NCBI RefSeq assembly: GCF_020382885.2
Contig: NC_058501.1
Location: forward strand, 17,108,001 to 17,172,000
DNA: 64,000 bases
Reading direction: 5' to 3'
From: Scatophagus argus
Taxonomy: Eukaryota; Chordata; Actinopteri; Scatophagidae
Shown here: one piece after another, positions 35,301 to 46,600 of the stretch
Numbering within the stretch: the first letter of the stretch is position 1
Layout: each line of letters opens with the position of its first letter
Translations under genes and position numbers: made by a program
Notes under the pieces: model-generated
Seen by the model: the letters and a program-made list of their open reading frames with translations, nothing else
Told to the model about the DNA's origin: nothing
The model's database searches: none

Positions 35301-36881
35301 TCCAGGGTTTTCTTTTAAACACTCATCTCTGTCTGAAGAGGGAGTGTCATGAAAGAGAAACTCTAAGCTTAAATTTAATTTAGGTTTTAGAGATTGATAG
35401 AAAGTCATGTATAGAACTGCTCCATAGACATTTAATAATTAAATAAATCCTAGGACACAATGAACAGTCATAGTGAATCATTGCAGTATAAGTACATTCT
35501 GATTTGATTCTTTGAATGTTTTGACTTAAATCACTGGAAAGGCACCATGTGGTTTATGTTAGGCAGAATTTCTCTTGAAGGGTTTGGAGAATTGTGGTAA
35601 CACATTGTAATGAAAAGCAAAGTGACTTGAAAAGCTCTACCTATTGCCTTGTAGGTAGCAGAGAAGCCAGTGTGCTGTTGGAGCTCTGCAGTGGAGTCAC
35701 TTGTTTGGAATATGAGAGTCAGCCTGTTGCCTTGAGAAAGGATTGACTCTTTGCCTGGGTGAGCAGTTGAATTTTCCTGACCACAAAACTTCCCCAAGAC
35801 CTTTTGATCATAGAGAACCTGAAACGTGCAAAGACCAAAGAAGATGCAGAAGACCATAGATCATGACAAGGGGCTTGAAGTTCAACTAATGTGTTTTCAA
35901 ATAAGTTTTCATGATCTTTATCAATGACAGGTTTACACTATATCAACTCTGACCAGAGGTGCTCACAAATAATTTTTTCAAGTCCAAATCGAGTCTCTAG
36001 ACTAGACCCAGAACATGCTAGAGATGATATATGTCATCTGTCTTAGGAATACCCCACAATCCCCCGAGAGGAGCCTGAATTGTTTGCAGGGGTGAGAGAC
36101 ATTTGGATTGCCTTGCTTAGCCTGCAACCATCATAACCTGTCCCTTGATAAGAAGCAGGAAATAGACAGATACATGGATGGATGGAAAAAACTGTAGAGT
36201 CCCTGGTCCCAATTCAAGACCCCAATCCGTGCAAGTCATCAATACGCAAGTCAAAATTAAGTAGTAAATATCAAACTAAAAACTAAAACTGATTGAAATA
36301 CAAAAATACTGAACCAGTGGAATATTGTATAACATCAGGTTTCAATATGGCTCTGACCATCAGAGAGTCTTGATAACAGTCTGTGGAAGCTTTAATATCC
36401 AGATGTGTTATAGACAGCTGAATCTGGTAGCCCTCAGGAACCCAGAGGTCCCATTGCTTGAGCAAGTTAGGAAGATAAGGATGAGGATACTGAGGGGAAT
36501 GGACCTCCGCATGAATTACTGGTTGAGAGATGGCCAGCTTCCAGCACTCGCTCGCTTGTAAACACAGAAACCTGCAATTATTGTACATAAACACAGAGTT
36601 TTAACTAAGGGTATAGTCCAAAGTTAAAGCAAACAGAGACAGAATAAACACATAATTTTTAACTTTTGTAGCCACATAGTACTGCTTTTCTATTTGGTAC
36701 TACATGGGAGAAATTTATTACTTGAAGTCAACCATAAAAACAGGATTCAGTCCTGCCATGTGGTTGCACACTTAGAATGATAGTTCAAGAAACAAGAACA
36801 TTTCATGAGAATGTGCATCATGAAGGTGAAAATGAAAATTCTTGACTAAGCTTACCATATAATGGAGTAGGTAAATCCCAT
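32397..36881 (-). pseudogene. C1r-like gene B: lacks CCP1, His57Gln, early stop
   Basis: Exons: 36856-36881 (signal MGFTYSII), 36358-36571 and 35641-35818 (CUB1), 35192-35332 (EGF, DRDEC), 34846-35051 and 34044-34191 (CUB2), 33708-33842 and 33532-33600 (CCP2), 33221-33426, 32915-33129 and 32397-32763 (SP). CCP1 is deleted apart from a short stub, NGQWNLPLPECQ, near 33955-33990. Skipping the stub joins CUB2 to CCP2 in phase. The SP starts properly ([13 protein letters not shown]), but TAAHVL has become TAAQIL, so His57 is Gln. In the last exon CGA is TGA at 32724-32726, ending the protein after TETDN before Ser195. The predicted product is about 525 aa. As the stop is in the final exon, the mRNA may escape nonsense-mediated decay, so a secreted truncated protein is possible. 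Upstream exons are closest to copy A; the SP exons and their introns are almost identical to copy D. Confidence 0.85.
36000..36190 (+). repeat. LINE 3' end (Rex3/RTE-like) in C1r-B intron 2
   Basis: AATCCCCCGAGAGGAGCCTG, GAGAGACATTTGGATTGCC and TTGATAAGAAGCAGGAAATAGACAG, then ATGGATGGATGG. Same family and orientation as 30355-30498 in copy A. Confidence 0.65.
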
Positions 36882-37698
36882 GTCTGTAGTAAGTTTACCT
36901 CTGTGTGACTGCAGCTTGAGGAGGAATGTCTAATGCACAAGTGGAACATTAATGTCACACAGACTGATGTTTGTAGCATTTTGCAATGGAATTTAACCCC
37001 TGGGGTTTGTTTATCTTGGCAAAAATAAATGCAGGTATGAATTGTAGAAGAACAGGGTCAATCCTGGTCCATTAAGTTTGACTAAACAGACAAGAAGAAT
37101 GAGGATCAAAACATTATGCCTACAGTCCAAAGATGTATTGCACAGTGCACAGTACAGTGAAGATCCAAAAAATTTGTCAGAAGGAGAGCCTACTGTCTTT
37201 GTGAGTTCATGCACGAAAAGAAATGACATAACTACTACTCAGGACACAAAAGGAACTTAATTTATAACAATGTACAACAATGGTATCTACCATAGTGCAA
37301 GGCATTGCTGTGACTGACAATACCATACTAATCCAGTTATCATCTTTACCAGAGAGAAGATGTGTGACTAATCTGAGATAAATGCACCAAAGGGCACATG
37401 TCACTTTATTTAAATATCACTTTTCAGAGATGTGAATACAACACAATGATCAGTATGACATTCATTTTAGGAAGTCTGGAGGTGGTGCTAATCAAAAAAA
37501 CAAAAAATCATAATAAAGTTGAAATTTTCCTTTGATCATTTAATCATAATTGGATGATTACCTTAATTCAAAGCTGTTGTGACACAACATGCATTAACAC
37601 TGAGTATATTTAGAGCAAAATAAGCTATTTTTTCTTATTTTATCTGTAGATGTTTTTGTTTTTGTTGCATCAACACCTTCACATTACGTTGTAGTAAA
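36882..37698. other. Spacer between C1r-B and C1r-C
   Basis: Upstream region of copy B, including the conserved promoter box at 37005-37025 (124 bp before the ATG), followed by the 3' flank of copy C. No coding exon or clear repeat recognised. Confidence 0.45.
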
Positions 37699-40600
37699 TT
37701 ACTGTAAATTTCCATCATTCTCCTGCATAGTCTTGTTGATCCAGTCCAGGTAGTTAGCAACTTTGGTATAGACTCTGTATGTTCCCTGCTGTCCGCAATC
37801 AACCCCCCAGCTGACAATCCCAGCAGCCCAGAACTGTCCATCATCACTCAGGGCGAAGGGTCCTCCACTGTCACCGAGACAGGAGTCCTTCCCGCCTTCA
37901 GGGAGGCCAGCACAAAACATGTTATTTGTCAGACTTGGTATATGGTTCCTTGTCTTCTTCAGCTCATTGAGGGAATTGCGGCATGTCTCCTGCTCCACCA
38001 CAGGGAGGTGCACATACTGCAGCTTCTTTGTTACCCGTGGGGGATAAATTTCCATAATACCAAAGCCGGACATCAATCTGAAAATAATAATAATAATTTA
38101 AAAAAAGTAAAAACAATACAGAAGTGGCAGGCAACTGTAATCTTAGCAAATCAGAGCATCCTGTCAAGAAGCTAGACAAGATTTGGAAGCAAGAGGGAAA
38201 AAAACAAAGAGAGGCATAAAATACAACATAAAACAATTAGAAAAATAAATTAAACATTATAACATAGATTATATAGCATTACGAAATAACAGCTGTCAGG
38301 GGCAAGTTCACAAAAACATATTGCATTGATGATGTTACAGGTTAAATATGCACTTGTTTTGCATCTGACAAAGTGTAACACATGCTGAAATGACACCTGA
38401 CAACAATGGAGAGGAGAATGCTAATGATAAATTGGCAGATGGAGATTGTGAGGAGAAAGTCCCTAATCATTTGATATGAGGAAGCGCAAGGGAGGACTGA
38501 GAGTGAATGAATAACAAGTCTCCCTGATGGAACTTATGCTAAGCTTCCTAGACTTCATAACACTTTGGCATTAGGACTGTGTAGCATTTAACACTGGTGT
38601 TTGTGAAATGGACTTGTTTTTGTTTTGTATAGCACTGGAACACACGTGTTGTTGCTGGGCAGCGCAGTTAAGGGTACATTTCACGCTTTGCAGGTGCTTT
38701 GAGAATTTACATGGTTTCTTTTTCTCTTATCTGTGCAAAAAAGGTGCCGCCATTTTGTGAATTCACCTCTGATTTGTTTGCTTACCCCATCACGCCAGTG
38801 ACATATGTGGCATCCTCTGCTGGCAAACATATTGGTATAATTGGTGAGCTGAATGTGATTGGGTCTTGCAGTTTGATCAAGGCAATGTCATTGTTGAAAT
38901 CTAAACCATGAGGGTTGTTGTATTCAGGATGAATATGGATTGAGGCAGCATACACAGGAGACCTCAACAGGCTTTTCAGTTCAGTACGTCCCATGTAAAT
39001 CTGCAGATTAATAACATAGGAGGAAATAATGTCAAGTCAAAATCATGGCAGCAATGGGCACACAGATAACATCTACAGCAGCCCACTTACCTTAACAGTT
39101 TTATCTAATACTGGTTTTCCGTTATGTGTTAGGACATGAGCTGCAGTCATAATCCAGTGATCTGCAATCACCATGCCTCCCACACGTATTCCACCTATAT
39201 TCACGAGCACTTGCCAGGGGATGGTATTGTCTGGAGCTTCACTGCCTCCAATGATCCTCTGATAGGTAGAGATGAGTTTGGTGGGCTGGCCACAGACTGG
39301 ACGAGACAGACATAAATTAAGTTCGCACAGAGACAGGCTTTGTGTTTTAATTAAATCTGGGTAAAGTATCATCGGGTCTTTCAATACCTGGTACACATGT
39401 TGGAGTGACATTGTGGTTGGATCTCCATTTTCGGTCTGCTTCACACGTGAAACTAACTGAAAACCAGAGGGAATTAATGGTATTTCGTTTTTGGTTCAGA
39501 TATATCAAAAATGTTTTGCATGAACGCATTTTGCGTTAATGATGTATTTTGACTAATATGTAAATATGTTACCATTTGCGCCACTAGGGAAAGCGTAAAA
39601 TGGTTCATTACAGTGATACTGAACAACCGACCGATACTGATTCTGAGAGCCAGAGAGGAAGGTGAACCCTCCATTCAGCAGAGGTTCAGGTTCTCCACAA
39701 TCAGTTGCTACAGAAGAACAACACAAGGACAAAAAAAGAAAGAAAGAAAGAGACCAATAAATCATCAGCTTCGATCAGGTCAGGAGATGTAGTCTCTATA
39801 GATATTTGAATTAAGAGAAGAGTCTTTATCCACATTCCCTGGAAATGGACATTTAATCTCTGGAACCAAAACATCATGTCTCTCTTTCTTCATCTCTCAC
39901 CATATGTGCTGTAGTCCAGGCTCCAGCCGTGACTCAGGCCTACATCATCAGTGTGGTAGTCCAATGTGACAGTACTGGAATGTGTAGCTATCAGACCTGG
40001 GCTCTGTCTGCCACACAGCCTCATGGGCTCTCTGTCTGGAATGGTCACCTACGTGGGGAGAAGACATAGAAAGTAATTTTTTACGCAGTGAGGAATTCCA
40101 GAGCCACTGTCTTTTTAATGGGAATTTGCTGTGATGAAACTCTTTGTTATTACCTGCAGCCAGTGATGTAGACACCTGGGACCTTGCGGAGTGTCCACAC
40201 TTTGTATGTGGAAGTTGTCACTAAAGTTCAGAGTGACAGCAAATCTGGGCTCCACAGAGATGATGTACTTGCAGGACAGGAAAGGGGGTGAGGGCCGAGG
40301 GTACCTTGAACTGGACAGATGTCCCTCATGCTTGTCAAGTATACCACCACAGGATACTGGACGTGGGGCAAAAGCGAGTTTTATTGTAAAATGGAGAGAT
40401 TCAGTAAAGTAATTTTATTACATTACACTGACTGTGCAGTGTTAAAGCCATTAATTCTGTAACTACTGAGCTTCACATCAAGACTAACATCAGAGGTCCA
40501 GTGTGTCGTATTTAAAGGGATCGGTTGGTGGAAATGGAATGTATTATTCTTGCATCAGACTTGGCCTTGTGAGCAAAGGCTTTAGACTTGACTTGGAGGT

Positions 40601-42705
40601 GCCAGACCTGGACTTGCAAGAAACGACTGTAAGCCTGTGTGCAGACATGGCTGTAAGCTCTACCTGTTGCAAAATTGTGCTACAGGTGCACAAGATGAGA
40701 GAATTTTGAGTGTAAAAACAAGTAATGGAATGAAGTAACTTAAAGGTATGGTGTGTAGAATTTAGGCAGATTTAGAAAGGGAGTATAATTTTCATTAAAA
40801 ACTAAGAATCCGTATGGTCTTTGTCACCTTAGAATGATCCTTACAGAAGGAACGTGTCCTCCTCCATTCTGCATTGTTGAATCGCTGGGTTTCTACAGTA
40901 GCCCAGAATGAACAAACCATACACTGGCTTTAATGAGGATGTTCGTGTTGTTTGTTTTTGTTTTTGGTTTTTTGTTTCTTTTTTTTAAAATTGCATTTTT
41001 AATGGACACCATAGCTTCTCGTGCTTGCCAGGGGAGACTGAGGCGAGGGGTGTTGGATGCAATTTCACCAGTAGATGTCACTAAATCCTATGCACTGGAC
41101 CTGTAGGTTACATATAAAGACAAATTCATTTATTGTTTATGGTACTCACATAAACATGTGCGCTTGTCTAAATGAAGTTTGTAACCACTGTAGCAGGAGC
41201 AGTGGTAAGAACCAGGAGTGTTGACGCAGATCTGAGTGCAGAGTGGACCTGAGCCATCTCCAGGGTCCCGTTTTGAACACTCGTCTATGTCTGATAATGA
41301 GAGGGTCATTAAAGGGAAGATAAATTTTGGTCCATGGATCCAATCCTAGGACATAATGACAACATTAATGGCTAATTCACTGCGATGCATATACAGTTTG
41401 ATATGATTCTTTGAAAGTTTTGATGCTCTTATTTCCAACTCAACACGATACAGTTGATATTGATAATACTGACCAAAGCACCATGTTAATTATGTTTTAA
41501 GGTAGAATTTCTCTTGAAGATGGGTAGAATATATAATATAATATAATATAATTCTACCTATTGCCTTGTAGGTAGCAGAGAATCCAGTGTGCTGCTGGAG
41601 CTCTGTAGTGGAGTCACTTGTTTGGAATATGAGAGTCAGCATGTTGTCTTGAGAAAGGATTGGCTCTTTGGCTGGATGACCAGTTGAATTTGAATCCTGG
41701 CCACAAAACTTCCCCAAGACCTTTTGATCATAGAGAACCTGAAATGTGTAAAGAGCAAGAAAATACACTTTCAGATTAGGTCATGACAAGGTGCCGTTTG
41801 ACAAAGCTACTCATCATATCATCATATCACATGAATAAAGCCAATGTGCTCATTTCCCTGCAACACCCACATGTCATGCGTGTACAATTAAGCCAACTTT
41901 TAATAAGGAGTTCAAGTGTGACCTGATGCTCAACACATCAACCCATAAGCCTGAATGGTCATTTATATAATTAAATATGTATTATCCTGTTACATGCCCT
42001 GTTGTCATTGTTTTGTCAACCCCAGCCTTTAGATTAAGTTGTTTGTGCTGGTCATCAATACTCATGTAGTAAATATTAGACTAAAATTTGTGTTCTGGTC
42101 TTAAAAACTGATATATTGTTTGTAATATTGTGTAATATTAGTTTTCAATGTGGCTCTGACCGTCAGAGAGTCTTGATAACAGTCTGCAGAATCTTTAACA
42201 TCCAGGTGGGTTATAGACAGCTGAATCTGGTAGCCTTCAGGAACCCACAGGTCCCACTCATTTTTCTGGTTGGGAGGGTAAGGCCGGGGATACTGAGGGG
42301 AATGGACCTCCCCCTGAATTACCGGTTGAGAGTTGGCCAGCTTCCAGCACTCGCTCGTTGAGAAATAGAGAAACCTGGAATTATTGTGCATAAACACAGA
42401 GTTTTAACTAAAGTGATAGTCTGAAGGTGCAAACAGAAACAGAACAAACACAGTGACACAATAATTTTTAAAACTTTTTAAACAACACAGTACTGCTTTA
42501 GTTTTGTGTACGGTACTTTTATATACTGATCACTTAAAATCAACCATAAAACACTCCTCATACACAGTGTGTTGTGATGTTTACTCGTTATATATTATTT
42601 TATGTATATATCATTACATTAGAAAAGGAATTTCACCAAAAGTTGGGACATGAAGGTGGAAAAAAAAATCAAAGCTCACCATGTAACACAGTATGTCCAT
42701 GCCAT
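37699..42705 (-). CDS. C1r-like gene C: CCP1 missing, Gly226Arg
   Basis: Eleven usable exons: 42680-42705 (MAWTYCVT), 42161-42374 and 41558-41738 (CUB1), 41150-41290 ([18 protein letters not shown]), 40154-40356 and 39901-40048 (CUB2), 39573-39707 and 39388-39456 (CCP2), 39091-39296, 38786-39000 and 37699-38077 (SP). They sum to 1917 nt, 638 aa, with an open frame throughout. Between CUB2 and CCP2 only the first part of the CCP1 exon survives (about 39799-39864, [10 protein letters not shown]); it runs into a stop, and the second CCP1 exon is absent. Skipping it keeps phase. The SP retains [20 protein letters not shown] and DSCLGDSGGPF, so triad and activation bond look fine. TYRVYTKV places Arg at 226, on the S1 pocket wall, where it could pair with Asp189. 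The C-terminus extends past QEN to DGNLQ. It may be a secreted C1r-like protein with reduced or altered protease function. Confidence 0.88.
40491..40515. mobile_element. MITE end fragment in C1r-C, shared with C1r-A
   Basis: CAGAGGTCCAGTGTGTCGTATTTA is the same terminus as at 28635 in copy A. The preceding flank is homologous in both (TGTAACTACTGAGCTTCACA here; a similar run before 28635). The rest of the element is gone. Confidence 0.6.
40740..41103. mobile_element. MITE in the EGF-CUB2 intron of C1r-C
   Basis: It starts TTAAAGGTATGGTGTGTAGAATTTAG and ends ACTAAATCCTATGCACTGGACCT, degenerate inverted ends of the same family as 28635-28932. The length is about 364 bp and it is non-coding. 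Confidence 0.75.
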
Positions 42706-43698
42706 GTCTGCTAGTTTATCTTAGTGTGGCTGCAGTTTAGGTGGAATGTTTCATGCACAAATGGACACAGGTGGTTGTTTGTAGTATTTTGCAATCTATT
42801 TGATCAGTAACCTCCAGGATTTGTTTACCTTGGCAAAAATAGGAGCAGGTTTGAATTGTAGAAGAACGGCGTTAGTAAAGGCTCATTTGACTAATGGAAG
42901 TCGAAGAAAGCAGTGTAAAACAGTTTTTCCCACAGTATGAGTGCAGTGACAGCAGAAAAATTTCTGTGGAGGGAGATCCTGCTGTCTTTGTGAGATCATG
43001 ATATAGCTAGTACTCAGAGTACATAGAAGACAAACACAGTAATTAAAAATCAATATTTATTAGTGGCATCTGCCATAGTGCAAAGTATTAGAGTGACTGA
43101 CAAATGCCAAGCTGGTGAGAGGCAATTGAAGTGGATACTAAACCAGTCATCAGCTTTACTAGAGAGAAGATCTGCGACTAACCCAACTGGTCAAAGCAGA
43201 TGGCCGACCATCTAGAGCTGGGGTCTGCTCTGAGGTTTCTGGCTTCTAAAAGGCACTGTCCCCAAGTGCTTGCTGGAATGTTGGGTTCTCTGTATCACAA
43301 AATTTAATTAAAGAGTTTGGTCTTGACCTGCTCTAATTGGAAAGTGTCATGAGATAAATTTTGTTGTGAATTGACGCTATATAAATAAACCGAATTGAAT
43401 TAATCTGACAGACACGTATGAAAAGACACATGGAAATCTGTGTATGTCCATTTGTTCAATTTTATTGATTTACATAAAATACACGGTATACATTTGCACA
43501 TGATCATTTTACCATCATCTGGAGGATGATCTTACTTCCTACTTTTTGTGACACTGTATGCATTGCCTTAACACTACAGAGAGAGTATATTTAGAGCTAA
43601 ATTTGTTCTCTTTGTTCTTATTTTACTCTAGACATTTTTGTTTTTACTTTTGTCTCATCAACATTTTCACATCATGTTGTGATCAATTACAGTAAATT
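42706..43698. other. Spacer between C1r-C and C1r-D
   Basis: Upstream region of copy C with the conserved box at 42819-42839, followed by a non-LTR 3' fragment (43180-43402). No coding exon seen. Confidence 0.5.
43180..43402 (+). repeat. Fish non-LTR/SINE 3' fragment ending in TTGAATTGAAT-like tail
   Basis: CTAACCCAACTGGTCAAAGCAGATGGCCGACCATC, GAGGTTTCTGGCTTCTAAAAGGCACTGTCC and GACGCTATATAAATAAACCGAATTGAATTAAT are hallmarks of a very common teleost repeat 3' end. The family assignment is uncertain. Confidence 0.7.
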
Positions 43699-46600
43699 TC
43701 AGTTCTCCTGCATAGTCTTGTTGATCCAGTCCAGGTAGTTGCTGACTCTGGTATAGACTCCATATGTTCCCTGCTGTCCGCAGTCAACTCCCCAGCTGAC
43801 TATCCCACCAGCAAAAAAGCGGCTGCCATCATTCAGGGCAAAGGGACCTCCGCTGTCACCTTGGCAGGAGTCTCTCCCTCCTTCAGGGAATCCAGCACAA
43901 AACATGTTGTTTGACAGACCTGGTACTTTGTCCCTTGTTCTCCTTGCCAAAGTGATTGAATCACTGCATGTCTCCTGCTCCACCACAGGCAGCTGCACGT
44001 ACTTCAGCTTATTTGTTAAAATCCTTCGGTTGTCAGTTTCTGTGAGGCCAAAGCCTGACACCATTCTGAAAACAAATGCAGAAGAGACAGTTATGGTGAA
44101 CTGATGAGAATGTCAAAGAACTGAGTTAATGAAACTAAAAACAAAGAATATAAATAAAATAATATCAAATAGATTATATATCCTTATAGAATGAAACCCA
44201 TCAGTTGTTTCTTTACCCCATTATGCCAGTGGTGTATGTGGCATCCTCTGCTGGCAAGCATATTGGCATGATGGATCCCTTAAAGGTGATTGCGTCTTGC
44301 AATTTGATCAAGGCAATGTCATTGTTGAAATCCATGAGGTTGGGATTGTTGTATTCAGGGTGAACATGAATTGAGGAAACATACACAGGAGACCTCAACA
44401 GGGTATCTACCTTAGTGAGTCCCGTGTAAACCTGTGAATCAACAACACAGGATGAAATAAATGTAAGTTCAAAAACGTGGAGGTAACGGGCACACTGGTA
44501 ACACCTACAATAGCCCACTTACCCGTACAGCTTCGTTTGGTACTTTATCATTTTCATTTACTAGGACATGAGCTGCAGTCATAATCCAGCGGTCTGCAAT
44601 CACCATGCCTCCTGCTCTTTGTCCATGTATACTAAGGAGCACTTGCCAGGGGATGGTATTCTCTGGAGCTTCACTGCCTCCAATGATCCTTTGATAGGCA
44701 GGGATGAGTTTTGTGGGCTGTCCACAGACTGGATGAGACATTCATGTACTAATGAAGTTTTTCACAGATTTCATTTCAAACTAAACAAAAGATACCAGAC
44801 GAAGACCTGGTGTAGATCAGCAAAAGCAATACCTGGTAAACATGTTGGATGGACAACAATATCATGGTTGGATCTCCACTTTCTGTCTGCCTCACAGGCG
44901 AAGGTAACTGAAGAGCAGAGACCAGAAAAATAGTTTTATGATTATGTTAAGTGATGTTGATGTGTACTCCAGTGTGTGTCTGCACACTGTCACAATCAAT
45001 GTTCAATATCAATGGGGTTACAGGTGCAACAGAGCACATGTCTGAGCCCACATGCTTCAAAGGCAGTTGTGTTTTTCAGCTTGGAGTTAAGGTAGGGGGC
45101 AACTTTCCATATTCTAGCCTATTTCCTCTAAAATATGTATACATTACTGTGCTGTGAAAATGTATATCTGTAAATGCTTTCTTAAAAATACATTTCGGAT
45201 TAAATAATAGTATTTCTAGACTTCAATTAAAGTAAGTGTATAAGACTTATTGTGAACTGCACAGTGTTGGTAAAAGGCAATGGACAGACCAACATTCACT
45301 CAGTGATGATGTGACACTGATGAAAATGAATGCGGTTCACCATGATGGATTTTACAACTCAACACAAAATTGTCCATGAATGAGTCCAATGGCTGGTAGG
45401 AAAAATCTAAAATAAAGTACATCCTTGAACACAGTAAATAACTCACCATTTTCGCCACCAAAGAGAGAGTAAAATGGTTCGTTGCAGTGATACTGAACAA
45501 GAGAACGGTACTGATTCTGAGAGCCAGAAAGGAAGGTCACGCCTCCATTCAGCAGAGGTTTAGGTTCTCCACAATCAATTACTGCAGGTGAACAAAACAA
45601 GCACATATTAATATTTTGTCTGTGATATAGGTAATGATCAAGAAGACTTCAAATCAACAAAGTTTCCATTAGTTTTGCAAGTTTCTGAGCTTAAGGGTAA
45701 CATACTGTGGCATTCTGGCAGAGGGAGGTGCCACTGTCCATTGCTTTGGCACATGGTAGAGAAGCTCTTTATCTCTTGTCCATCCTGAAGGAGAGCAGAT
45801 GGGAACTAATAAGTTATCAGCCCACTTTATTATATCATACATAATGACAAACAAGTGCCCTCTGTTGATGTTAAGTATTTGACAGGGCAAGTTTCATCTA
45901 ACCATCATTAGCTTGTATCCTGGGTCACAGCGCACGTAGATGTAGTCTCTGTAGAGATATTTGGTCAAAGTAGGAGTGACCCTGCCGTTCGCTACACTAC
46001 CGGAAAATGGACACATCACTCCTGAAAATAGCATAGTCAAGAAAGCATGTACCATTAGCCACATACCTATAGATATCCAACTGTATGTTGCAATCAGTAT
46101 TATGGGAACAGTATTTTATTGAGAGCTAGTATGTTGTGACAATGACACTCACACATTTCTAGTCTCATTCCTCTCTCTCTCTCTCTCTCACTCACTGTGT
46201 GTGGTGTAGTCCAGGCTCCAGCCATTGCTCAGGCCAATATGATCAGTGTGGTAGTCCAGTGTGATAGTGTTGGAGTTTGTGACTATCAGTCCTGGACTCT
46301 TTCGACCACACAGCTTCGTGGGCTCTTTGCCTGGAATGGTTACCTTTTAAGAGAGGAGTACACAGCTCGTTGTTTATCGATCCATTTATTTCCATGTATG
46401 CATTTAAATATGTACAGAGAGCATATGGAAGCTGCTTGTCATCACCTGCAACCAGTGATAGACACAGTCTGGGCCTTCCTCAGTGTCCACGCTCTCAATG
46501 TGGAAGTTGTCAGTGAAGTTAAGATTGACCACAAAGCCAGGATCAACAGAAATGACATACTGACAGGACACAGCGCGAGGTGGGGTGTCAGGGTATCCTG

